Assembly (NCBI GenBank): GCA_964419545.1 | Contig: CAYQQU010000046.1 | Span: 1 to 48,570 of the forward strand | Source: CAYQQU01 sp964419545 | GTDB lineage: Bacteria > Bacteroidota > Bacteroidia > Chitinophagales > Saprospiraceae | Reading direction: 5' to 3' | DNA: 48,570 nt | In this document: positions 23,921-31,461 of the stretch, one piece after another | How the letters are laid out: every line of letters begins with the position of its first letter | How positions within the stretch are numbered: the stretch's first letter is position 1 | Made by a program: the position numbers and the translations under genes | Notes under the pieces: model-generated | The model's database searches: none | Seen by the model: only the letters and a program-made list of their open reading frames with translations | Told to the model about the DNA's origin: nothing

Positions 23921-25084
23921 TTACGCTTTTCCCACTTTCCACCATTTCTCTTCCCGGCTCGACGCCACCACCGCTTCGATAAACTGCATGCCCCGCACTC
24001 CGTCCGCTACGGTCGGAAAATCGGTATAGATCGGGTGGGGCTCCTTTCCCGCCAGCCGCGCCTGGATGCAGGCGGCGAAATTCCGGTAGATATTGGCGAA
24101 GGCCTCGATAAAACCTTCCGGGTGGCCCGGAGGGGTGCGGATATGCGCCTGCGCTTCCGGCAGGGTGTAGGGCTGGCCGGTGCGCAGCAGTTGTTTGGGC
24201 TGGTCGAGCCATAAAGCGGTCAGGGTATTCGGTTCTTCCTGTCGCCACACGAGGCCGCCCTTTTCGCCGTAGATGCGGATGTGCAGGTCGTTCTCTTCGC
24301 CGGCGGCGATCTGGCTGGCGTAGAGCACCCCTTTGGCGCCGTTGTCGAAGCGGAGCAGCACGTTGCCGTCATCGTCGAGGCGGCGGCCCGGCACCACGGC
24401 CGTGAGGTCGGCGCAGAGGGAGTCGATCTGCAGGCCGGTGATGTACTCCAGCAGGTTTTCGGCGTGGGTGCCGATGTCGCCCATCGCGCCGACCGCGCCC
24501 GAGCGTTCGGGGTCGAGGCGCCAGCTGGCTTGTTTGTGGCCGGTGCTTTCCAGGGCGCGCGACAGCCAGCCCTGGGGATAGGCGACCACCACTTTGCGGA
24601 TCGCGCCCAGGTCGCCGCGCCGGATCATGGCCCGCGCCTGCTTGACCATGGGGTAGCCCGTATAGTTGTGGGTGAGGGCGAAGAGCCGGCCCGTTTCCTC
24701 GACGACGGATTGCAGTTCGAGGGCCTCCTCGACATTGAGGCAAAGCGGCTTGTCGCAGATCACGTGGAAGCCGTGCTTGAGGGCCAGCCGGGCCGGCGCG
24801 TAGTGCAGGTGGTTGGGGGTGACGATGGCGATAAAATCCATGCGTTCCCCTTCCGGCAGCTGGCTTTCCCGTTCGATCAGGTCGTAATAGGAATCGTAGA
24901 CGCGGGCCGGATCGAGGTGCAGGTCGGCGCCCGACAAGCGGGAACGTTCGGGCTCGCTGCTGAAGGCGCCGCCGACCAGTTCGATGCGGCCGTCGAGCGC
25001 GGCGGCCATGCGGTGTACGCCGCCGATGAAGGCGCCGCGGCCGCCGCCGATCATACCCATTTTTACTTTGCGTGGAATGGTCAT
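23921..25084 (-). CDS. Cytoplasmic Gfo/Idh/MocA-family oxidoreductase (387 aa)
   Basis: A third Gfo/Idh enzyme, this one without a signal peptide. The Rossmann motif is KMGMIGGGRGAFIGGVHRM (~9-27). FIAIVTPNHLHYAPARLAL and HVICDKPLCLNVEEALEL hold the conserved Lys (DKP in place of EKP). GAVGAMGDIGTHAENLLEYI (~200) has the Asp/His pair. The C-terminus PIYTDFPTVADGVRGMQFIE is typical of the subgroup. It converges on the exported cluster across copy B of the palindromic repeat and starts 5 bp after the stop of the helix-hairpin-helix barrel protein gene, so those two are co-transcribed. It may handle keto-sugars after uptake; this is inference. Confidence 0.9.
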   Translation of the reverse strand: MTIPRKVKMGMIGGGRGAFIGGVHRMAAALDGRIELVGGAFSSEPERSRLSGADLHLDPARVYDSYYDLIERESQLPEGERMDFIAIVTPNHLHYAPARLALKHGFHVICDKPLCLNVEEALELQSVVEETGRLFALTHNYTGYPMVKQARAMIRRGDLGAIRKVVVAYPQGWLSRALESTGHKQASWRLDPERSGAVGAMGDIGTHAENLLEYITGLQIDSLCADLTAVVPGRRLDDDGNVLLRFDNGAKGVLYASQIAAGEENDLHIRIYGEKGGLVWRQEEPNTLTALWLDQPKQLLRTGQPYTLPEAQAHIRTPPGHPEGFIEAFANIYRNFAACIQARLAGKEPHPIYTDFPTVADGVRGMQFIEAVVASSREEKWWKVGKA

Positions 25085-25089
25085 TATTT

Positions 25090-27192
25090 TCAGAATTTCA
25101 GCTTGATCTGTGCGCTCAAGCGGGAGCGCGACGGTCCGGCGACCTCTTCCAGGTCGCTGCCGATATTATCCTGGTTCGACCAGAAGGTCTGGTCGTAGCG
25201 CGCCTCGATGGTCAGGTTGCGGATGCCCCGGTACCGGATGTTGAGGTAGAAGCGCGACCCCCGGTTGTAGTAAGCCGGGATGGAAAAGGTATAGAGCAGG
25301 TTGTTTTCGTAGGAATAGAAGCGCGTCTGGAAGCCGGGCGTATCGAAGAGGGCAAAACGCGTGGTGAACGAGACGGGGAAAGTGACGGGGCGGTAGATCA
25401 CGTCCTGGTAAAACGCTACGCCGGTACCGCGTCCGTCGATCTCGTTTTCGGTATAGCCCCAGTCGAAGCGCGAACGCACCTCCAGGGTTTTGCTGATCTG
25501 GTTGGCGATGTGGACGCGCAGCTGGAACAGCCGGGTGGGAATGCCGTAGTTGAGCTGGGTCTCGTTGTCGGGGGCGTTGATCTCTTTGACCTCTTCGCGC
25601 ACTTCAGCGTACAGGCGCAGGCGGCGTTTTTGGTAGAACGTCAGTCGCGTCCGGTATTCGTAGCCGCGCGAAGGACGGTCGATGTTGAAGCGGATCCAGG
25701 GGTGTTCCCACATATCGAAATAGCCGGTGAGGGTCCAGTGGGGGAGGGGCCGGGCTTCGAAGCCCAGGTACAGGCCGTTTTCGTTGCGCCCGCCGGTAGT
25801 TTCGGCGAAGGGGTTGGCGTTGAGGGCCTGGTAGTCGCGCGGAAAAAAGCGATGCAGGATGGCGACGTCCAATTTGCGGTCCAGTCCGATGAGCACGCCG
25901 TTGATGGTGGCTATGGCGCCGTTGTCGCTGACGGCCGTTTCGCCAAAGAAGTTGAAATTTTGCCAGATCCAGGAGTAGTCGACGCTGGCGTTGAGCAGGC
26001 GGTCGCCGTTGAAATAAAAGCGGTTGTACGGCCGCTGGGTGCGCAGCAGCTCGGCGTCGAAGCGGTCGTAGAGGGCGTTGAGGGCCACGTGGCCCGCGCG
26101 CGTCCGGTATTTGAGGCTGCCGCCGGTGGTGAACTGGCCGATGGCGTTCTCGTCTTCGATCTCGCTGGGGGTGCGGTGCAGGCCGTCCCGGTCGAGCGAG
26201 GTAAAGCGGAGGAGCTCGAAATCCAGCTCCGAGGTATCCGGCTCGGCGAGGTTGCCGTCGCGGCGGCGGGAGGAGGCGAAAGCCGTCACTTCCAAATGTT
26301 CGCCCAGGGCGATAGTAGCCGCACCGCCGCGCAGAAAATCCACTTCGTTGACGGAGGTATAGGGGCGCACCGTCAGGGAGGTGCGCTTGATGTTCATGGC
26401 AGCGGCGCTTTTGCCGTAGCCGAAGCCGTTGAAAAGGATGAGCCCCTGACCGAAGCTGACGGCGTAGTCGCCAATGACCACTGCTTTGATGTGCCGGTTG
26501 TAATTGCGTAGGGCGAAGTGGGCGGAGTAGAAGTCGAAACCCTGGCGGTTGCTGCCCGTGAAGAATTCTTCGCCCCGGTCTTTTTCCGCCGTGATGCCGT
26601 AGCTCAGGCGGTTGCTGTAGGCGTGTTTGTAGCGTACGTACAGTTGGTTGGGGTCGCCCAGGTAACGGCGGGTGCTGCCGCCTTCGACGGGCTCGGTATA
26701 CCCTTCCTGTTCTTCCAGGATGCGCGACCAACGCAGATAGAGCTCGTTGCGCCCCTGGGTAATCATGCGGGTGATGGGCACCCGGAAGTCGTCGAGTTCG
26801 CCTTTCACGGATACGAACGGCAGGATGCGGCGGATGGCGTTGAGGTCAAAGCCGGGTACCGCCTGCAGTTCGTAGATCGACAACAGATCGCCGGCCTCCT
26901 GGCGGTAGCGCAGCAGATTGACGATCTGGATATCGCTGAGCAGCCGCAAGTCCTGCAACTGGGCTTCGTTCGCCTCGTTGAGGTTGATGGGGTTGGTGCG
27001 ATAGGCGGCGAGCCCTTCGTAGAAGGTATTGTAGTCGAAATTGCCTTCGCTGTCGGTATTTTGCAAAAAATCTTCGATGATTTCCTGCGACTGGTCGGGC
27101 GGTTCTACCCAACTCGTATCCGGTTGGGCGATCAGCAGGAGGGTGGGCAGACAAACGACCACCAGGACGATGGGCAGGTGACGTGCGGACAT
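25090..27192 (-). CDS. Helix-hairpin-helix domain outer-membrane beta-barrel protein
   Basis: A 700-aa protein with a signal peptide (HLPIVLVVVCLPTLLLIA, cleavage near 22). Residues ~70-130 hold ComEA-like helix-hairpin-helix repeats (NPINLNEANEAQLQDLRLLS, LLSIYELQAVPGFDLNAIRR). From ~140 to the end the sequence alternates aromatic and polar residues in repeated beta-strands (YGITAEKDRGEEFF, IKAVVIGDYAVSFGQGLILF) and closes with a terminal Phe (LSAQIKLKF), the hallmark of an outer-membrane barrel. Proteins of this layout are widespread in Bacteroidota and have no assigned function; DNA binding by the periplasmic HhH part is possible. Five bp separate it from the Gfo/Idh gene. A long plus-strand frame over it is a shadow. 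Confidence 0.85.
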   Translation of the reverse strand: MSARHLPIVLVVVCLPTLLLIAQPDTSWVEPPDQSQEIIEDFLQNTDSEGNFDYNTFYEGLAAYRTNPINLNEANEAQLQDLRLLSDIQIVNLLRYRQEAGDLLSIYELQAVPGFDLNAIRRILPFVSVKGELDDFRVPITRMITQGRNELYLRWSRILEEQEGYTEPVEGGSTRRYLGDPNQLYVRYKHAYSNRLSYGITAEKDRGEEFFTGSNRQGFDFYSAHFALRNYNRHIKAVVIGDYAVSFGQGLILFNGFGYGKSAAAMNIKRTSLTVRPYTSVNEVDFLRGGAATIALGEHLEVTAFASSRRRDGNLAEPDTSELDFELLRFTSLDRDGLHRTPSEIEDENAIGQFTTGGSLKYRTRAGHVALNALYDRFDAELLRTQRPYNRFYFNGDRLLNASVDYSWIWQNFNFFGETAVSDNGAIATINGVLIGLDRKLDVAILHRFFPRDYQALNANPFAETTGGRNENGLYLGFEARPLPHWTLTGYFDMWEHPWIRFNIDRPSRGYEYRTRLTFYQKRRLRLYAEVREEVKEINAPDNETQLNYGIPTRLFQLRVHIANQISKTLEVRSRFDWGYTENEIDGRGTGVAFYQDVIYRPVTFPVSFTTRFALFDTPGFQTRFYSYENNLLYTFSIPAYYNRGSRFYLNIRYRGIRNLTIEARYDQTFWSNQDNIGSDLEEVAGPSRSRLSAQIKLKF

Positions 27193-27304
27193 GCCGTGAA
27201 TTTACGGCCTTCCGGCTAAGAAACAAAGTGCAGGAGGAAGATGCCTGCACTTTGAGTCGCCGGTTCTGCTGTTTTATCAAACCTGACAGCTATGGGGCGG
27301 ATGC

Positions 27305-27349
27305 TAACCCGGATTATCCATCGGGCTTCGCAATGAATAATCCGGGTTA
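27305..27349. repeat. Palindromic repeat family, copy C
   Basis: Left arm TAACCCGGATTATCCATCG (27305-27323) pairs with AATGAATAATCCGGGTTA (27332-27349) around a short loop. It ends 4 bp before the stop codon of the PepSY-like lipoprotein gene on the minus strand. Confidence 0.8.
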
Positions 27350-27353
27350 AAGA

Positions 27354-28541
27354 TCAATCATCAATACAAACGATATCGCCCGCTTCGGTCAGGACGACTT
27401 CGAGCTCGTCGTCATCGTCGTCGGTTTCCAAATATACTTCATACTGTATGGACCCATCAGCCATCTCGTACCGCTCTACGTCGTCCGATTCTATTTCGTA
27501 GTTCGGAAACTGCTGAGCCAGGGTGTTGAGCACGGCCGCCGGCAGGTCGTCGGGGGAGGTGTCAAAAGCCGCCAGGATGAAGTTGCCGTTCAGACTGAAA
27601 TACAGATCAAGGTCCGGACCGGGGCCGTCTTCCAGTTCGACCTCAATGACATTCTGATCGCAGTAGTCTTCCAGTTCGGCATCGGTGATCTGATAGCCAG
27701 GGTAGTTGGCGTTGATGTAAACGACCGCCGCTTCCGGAAGATTGACGTTGTCGTCGTCATCATCGTCGTCTCCGTCATCGTCATCTCCATCATCGTCGTC
27801 TCCGTCATCATCGTCTCCATCATCGTCGTCTCCATCATCATCGTCTCCATCATCGTCGTCTCCGTCATCATCGTCTCCATCATCGTCGTCTCCATCATCA
27901 TCGTCTCCATCATCATCGTCTCCATCATCATCGTCTCCATCGTCGTCGTCTCCATCATCATCGTCTCCGTCATCGTCGTCTCCGTCATCGTCATCTCCGT
28001 CATCGTCATCTCCGTTATCGTCCACGCAGACCAGTTCGCCCTCTTCATTGAAGTAGAGTTCAACGTCGTTGTTCAGGTAGATTTCATAGAAGACGAAGCC
28101 GTAATCGGTTTCCAGGGTAGCGGAGGTGATATCGGCATTGGGATATTCCTGGGAGAGGTAGTCGATGATCGGTTGGGGCAGGTCGGCGACCGGTACGGGC
28201 TGATCGTCGGTATCGTCACCCATGCCGAGGACGTCTCCTTCGGCGGAAAAGAGGATCTCGAGGTCGGGGCCCGGCTGGTCGATTTCTACACCGAACTGCG
28301 GATTCCCGTTGTGGATATACTGATCCAGGTCGTCGATGCTGCCGTTCGGATAATTGTCATTGAGGTAGTTGACGATGGCGTCGGGCAGATCGGAGAGGGT
28401 AATCTCCACCTCTTCACTGCAAGGATTGAACACGGTATTTACCGTTGGATTTTCGCCTACCGGGTTGCCGTTATTCTCCGGCGTACAGCCGAAGTAGAGT
28501 GTGAGGCCGGCGAAGGCCAGTAAAAAGAGATACTTTTTCAT
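27354..28541 (-). CDS. Lipoprotein with four PepSY-like domains and a Gly-Asp4 repeat linker
   Basis: Signal MKKYLFLLAFAGLTLYFGC ends in a lipobox-type Cys at 19. Two PepSY-like (BLIP-like) units precede the repeat: LSDLPDAIVNYLNDNYPNGS (~49) and VADLPQPIIDYLSQEYPNAD (~117). Two follow it: NLPEAAVVYINANYPGYQIT and PDDLPAAVLNTLAQQFPNYE. Each continues into strand pairs ending in acidic LYF or VLTEAGD motifs. The centre is a run of about 17 GDDDD units, giving a very strong negative charge that could bind calcium or act as a stiff spacer. The gene lies 12 bp behind the dockerin/T9SS gene and is probably co-transcribed. The function of PepSY-like domains of this kind is unknown; protease inhibition or metal binding are the usual guesses. 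The matching plus-strand frame (Ser/Pro only) is an artefact. Confidence 0.85.
   Translation of the reverse strand: MKKYLFLLAFAGLTLYFGCTPENNGNPVGENPTVNTVFNPCSEEVEITLSDLPDAIVNYLNDNYPNGSIDDLDQYIHNGNPQFGVEIDQPGPDLEILFSAEGDVLGMGDDTDDQPVPVADLPQPIIDYLSQEYPNADITSATLETDYGFVFYEIYLNNDVELYFNEEGELVCVDDNGDDDDGDDDDGDDDDGDDDDGDDDDGDDDDGDDDDGDDDDGDDDDGDDDDGDDDDGDDDDGDDDDGDDDDGDDDDGDDDDGDDDDDDDNVNLPEAAVVYINANYPGYQITDAELEDYCDQNVIEVELEDGPGPDLDLYFSLNGNFILAAFDTSPDDLPAAVLNTLAQQFPNYEIESDDVERYEMADGSIQYEVYLETDDDDDELEVVLTEAGDIVCIDD
27750..28013. repeat. 15-bp tandem repeat encoding Gly-Asp-Asp-Asp-Asp
   Basis: Seventeen glycine codons recur every 15 bases from 28011 down to 27771 on the minus strand. Every glycine is GGA, whereas the aspartates switch freely between GAT and GAC from unit to unit. 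This keeps the protein constant while the DNA drifts. Copy number is likely variable by slippage. Confidence 0.95.
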
Positions 28542-28553
28542 AGTTTTAGTTAT

Positions 28554-29660
28554 TTACGGTTTTATGATGATTACTTTCTGAGCAAAAGGACGACCCAGTC
28601 GGCGGCCGGAGAGCAGGTAAAAGCCCGGCGCAGCTTGGGGTGCGAAGAGGTGGTACCGGCCGGCCCGTCTTCGTTCGATGACCAGTGGAGCGGTGCGTCC
28701 GGCGGCGTCCAGCAGCTGCAGGTGTTCGACCGGCGCGTCGGATTCCAGGATGAAGCGTCCGGGAGCGGGGTTGGGATAGAGGGTCACCGGCCCCGGAGTC
28801 CGATCCTGGTCGAGCGAAGTGACCAATGCCGTGTCTCTGGCGACGATGATCTCCAGCGTGTCGGTCACGGCCGGCATTACGCCGCCCTGGCCGTCGAACA
28901 GCAGTATGCTGTCGATGCGCATGCGGAAGGTATCGACGGTCAGGCCAACGATGATATCTTCAATGACGATGGAAAAGGAAGCGATCTTTCCGAAGCCGCT
29001 GACGGGGAGCTGATTGGTGCGGGTGATGCCGATCTCTCCTGTGGCGTTGTCCTCGTCGTCGATCTGCAAAACTGCCAGTTCATCTTCGTTATCGGTTATC
29101 CAGGAACCTTCCGTTTCGTCTTCGAAATCCAGGCCGTCATCGCCGGCCAGCAGTTCCGGTTCGTAGGAATAGAGAAAGGAAATTCCGTAGAATTGCTCCA
29201 CCGGCATAGCGGGCGATCCCAGCTCCAGGTCGACGGTAATGACGGCGCCTTCTTCCACCAGGGTGGCGGAGGGCGCCAGGCGCAGTCGGGGCCCCGTGCC
29301 GGGCGCCGCTGCGGTATAGCCGTCACCGGTGAGGACGCCATGCAGCAAGCCGAAATTATCTTCGATAGCGTCGTCGATATCGTCCTCGTCCACCAGGCCG
29401 TCGCCGTTGCAGTCGGCATAAGCAAAGTTCAGGCCGTTGGGAAAATCCTGCGGCCAGGCGGAAGGCAAGGGAAAAGGCTCCCAGTCGGTTCCCTGAACGG
29501 CGCGCTCCGGCCCGGTAGCGCCGAACGCCACGCCCAGGTACAAAAGGTCGGCGGTATTGACGATGCCATTGTCGTTGACATCGCCCGGCCATACCGATTG
29601 CGCCCCGGCGGGGGGGAGCAACGCGGATAAGGACAGCCAGAATAAGATGATTTTCTTCAT
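28554..29660 (-). CDS. Secreted dockerin/cohesin-like protein with T9SS type A sorting domain
   Basis: Signal peptide MKKIILFWLSLSALLPPAGA. Two dockerin-type calcium loops follow: GDVNDNGIVNTADLLYLG (~26) and DCNGDGLVDEDDIDDAI (~83), each with the alternating Asp/Asn pattern of an EF-hand-like loop. Residues ~125-270 look like a cohesin-type beta-sandwich (VEEGAVITVDLELGSPAMPV, GKIASFSIVIEDIIVGLTVD). The C-terminus is a type A sorting domain (VTLYPNPAPGRFILESDAP, then APGFYLL and KVIIIKP), so the protein crosses the outer membrane by T9SS and is attached to or released from the surface. Having dockerin and cohesin-like parts in one chain would allow self-assembly; this is speculative. A well-formed promoter precedes it. 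Length 368 aa. Confidence 0.85.
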   Translation of the reverse strand: MKKIILFWLSLSALLPPAGAQSVWPGDVNDNGIVNTADLLYLGVAFGATGPERAVQGTDWEPFPLPSAWPQDFPNGLNFAYADCNGDGLVDEDDIDDAIEDNFGLLHGVLTGDGYTAAAPGTGPRLRLAPSATLVEEGAVITVDLELGSPAMPVEQFYGISFLYSYEPELLAGDDGLDFEDETEGSWITDNEDELAVLQIDDEDNATGEIGITRTNQLPVSGFGKIASFSIVIEDIIVGLTVDTFRMRIDSILLFDGQGGVMPAVTDTLEIIVARDTALVTSLDQDRTPGPVTLYPNPAPGRFILESDAPVEHLQLLDAAGRTAPLVIERRRAGRYHLFAPQAAPGFYLLSGRRLGRPFAQKVIIIKP

Positions 29661-29679
29661 AGGATATTCCTTCTGATTA

Positions 29680-29710
29680 CAAACATAGGGCGAGCCGGCA
29701 ACCCGGCCAA
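29680..29710 (-). promoter_or_regulatory. Bacteroidota promoter (TTG-N20-TATGTTTG) for the dockerin gene
   Basis: On the minus strand TTG (29710-29708) is followed after 20 bases by TATGTTTG (29687-29680), matching the -33/-7 consensus with correct spacing. The ATG at 29660 is about 20 bases beyond the -7 element. This is the best-formed promoter in the window. Confidence 0.65.
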
Positions 29711-29910
29711 CTACATTTTTTTAAATTTGTCAATACAATACAAATGCTGTTTTGAGATAGGTTGTGGTCTTTTTTTCGTAAAAAATTTATAATCAGCATA
29801 TTAAAAAGTAAAGTTTAAAATTTTATTGATTTGAGATTTTTTTTTGTCAAAAAATCTAAGCCGTTAATGCGGAGAAAATTTCCAAAAAAACGTACAAGCG
29901 ACCGGGGGAT

Positions 29911-31329
29911 ATGAAAAAAAGCAAGCTCATCACTGCATTGCAGACACTGACGGAGGCGGAACTGCCGGAATTTCGCCGCTTTCTGGCGTCGCCCTATTTT
30001 AACCAGCGGGAGGAACTGGTAGCCTTCTACGATTGGCTGACGCCGTATTATCCGGATTTCACCTCGCCCCGGCTGAGCAAAAAGCAGGTGGCGGCGGTCA
30101 TTTTCCCCGGGCGGGCCTATGATGATAAAGCAGTGCGCTACCTGATGAGCGACCTGTACCGGTTGCTCGAGCAGTTCTGGGTTTGCGAAAAGCAAAGAAA
30201 GGACACCCGGCGCGGCGAGCTGGTATTGTTGGAGCACCTGGTGGACAAGCAACTGGACAAAGCTTACCGGCAGGTCGACCGCCGGCTGGCCAGTCGTTTT
30301 TCCGGGGCCGCGGCGCGCGATCACCGCTTTTTCCGGGACAGCGTCAGCTGGTACGAGGTCCGGGAGCGACAATTCCAGCTCGAACGCCGGCGCCGCTACG
30401 ACGACAGCATCCAGCAGGCGGCCGATCACCTCGACCGGTATTATTATCTGCAGCGGCTGCGTTACGCCTGTGCGATGCTCGACCGGCAGGCGATCATCAA
30501 AGGCGACTATCAGCTGCGGCTCTCCGACGGCTGGATCGAACACCTGCAGGGTCAGGATTTTTTCGGCGAACCGCTCATCCGGCTTTACTTCACTATTCTG
30601 CAGGCCTTACTGCACGAAAAAGAAGAGCATTTTTTCGATCAGCTCAAAGAACAATTGTCGTCGCCCGCCGGCGATCTGCCCAAAGCGGACCTGCGCGACG
30701 TCTACCTCTTTTCCATCAATTATTGCGCCCGCAAGATCCGGAAAGGCGCCGCGCATTACGTCTATGAAGCCCTGGCGCTCTATACCGCCGGCATCGAGAG
30801 CGGGCTGCTGCTGGACCAGGGGGAGCTTTCGCCCTGGGCCTTCACCAACGTGGTGAAGCTGGCCCTGCGATTGCAGCGCTACCAGTGGATCGAAGCTTTT
30901 ATTCAGCAATACGGCGGGCGGCTGCCCCGCGATTTCCGGGAGAACGCCCTGCATTACAACCTGGCTGAGTTGTATTACTACACCCGCCGCTTCGATCAGG
31001 CGCGGGCGCACCTCAACGAAGTGGCCTATTCCGACCTGAATTATTACCTGGGCGCCCGGGTGCTGCTGGCCAAGATCTACTACGAGACCGAGGACCACGA
31101 GCCGCTGTTATCCCTGCTGGCGGCTTTTACCATCTTTTTGAAGCGAAACAAGGAGCTGTCGGCGGAACTCAAGCAGACGTACCTCAACTTCTGCCAGATC
31201 CTCTACCAGCTGGTGCGCCGCAACGCCCGCCGGCTGGCCGAGCTCGACGCAGCGATTACGCAGACGCCCCTGCTTACCGACCGGGCCTGGCTGCGGAAGC
31301 AGTACGATGAGTTGGTGGAGGAAGTCTAA
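29911..31329 (+). CDS. Hypothetical helical protein (472 aa), related to the convergent 31462-33051 gene
   Basis: I do not recognise a named family. The N-terminal ~95 residues (LITALQTLTEAELPEFRRFL, SPYFNQREELVAFYDWL, YLMSDLYRLLEQFW) share order and pattern with the N-terminus of the convergent gene product. The rest is alpha-helical with paired helices resembling TPR or HAT repeats (YNLAELYYYTRRFDQARAHL, LGARVLLAKIYYETEDHEPL). No signal peptide or membrane segment is present, so it is cytoplasmic. Such proteins seem common in Saprospiria-type genomes and may be scaffolds. Codon phase and GC are like the neighbours. It is preceded by an AT-rich 250-bp divergent region with a TAAATTTG at 29722-29729 as possible -7 element. 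Confidence 0.75.
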   Translation: MKKSKLITALQTLTEAELPEFRRFLASPYFNQREELVAFYDWLTPYYPDFTSPRLSKKQVAAVIFPGRAYDDKAVRYLMSDLYRLLEQFWVCEKQRKDTRRGELVLLEHLVDKQLDKAYRQVDRRLASRFSGAAARDHRFFRDSVSWYEVRERQFQLERRRRYDDSIQQAADHLDRYYYLQRLRYACAMLDRQAIIKGDYQLRLSDGWIEHLQGQDFFGEPLIRLYFTILQALLHEKEEHFFDQLKEQLSSPAGDLPKADLRDVYLFSINYCARKIRKGAAHYVYEALALYTAGIESGLLLDQGELSPWAFTNVVKLALRLQRYQWIEAFIQQYGGRLPRDFRENALHYNLAELYYYTRRFDQARAHLNEVAYSDLNYYLGARVLLAKIYYETEDHEPLLSLLAAFTIFLKRNKELSAELKQTYLNFCQILYQLVRRNARRLAELDAAITQTPLLTDRAWLRKQYDELVEEV

Positions 31330-31461
31330 CCCGGGCTAGAAATTCCTGAAGGGTAATCGAGTCGGCTCCGTAGCCCGGAGAGCTCTAAGACTGAAGCCCT
31401 TCTCCGGAGGGATCCGGTTGAAAATGTAGAACTGAAGAAGCGCCAATGGAGTCTTTTCGGT

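Noticed and set aside
25072..26511. 479-aa plus-strand open frame across the HhH barrel gene
   Set aside because: Antisense shadow without a start context or domain.
27742..28056. Ser/Pro-only plus-strand frame opposite the GDDDD tract
   Set aside because: Direct result of the 15-bp repeat read backwards.
29911..30200. Resemblance of the N-terminal domain of the 472-aa protein to animal PYRIN/death-fold domains
   Set aside because: The LT-x-E...F-x-x-F/L pattern is short and could arise in any helical bundle; without a profile comparison it does not support an immune-type function.
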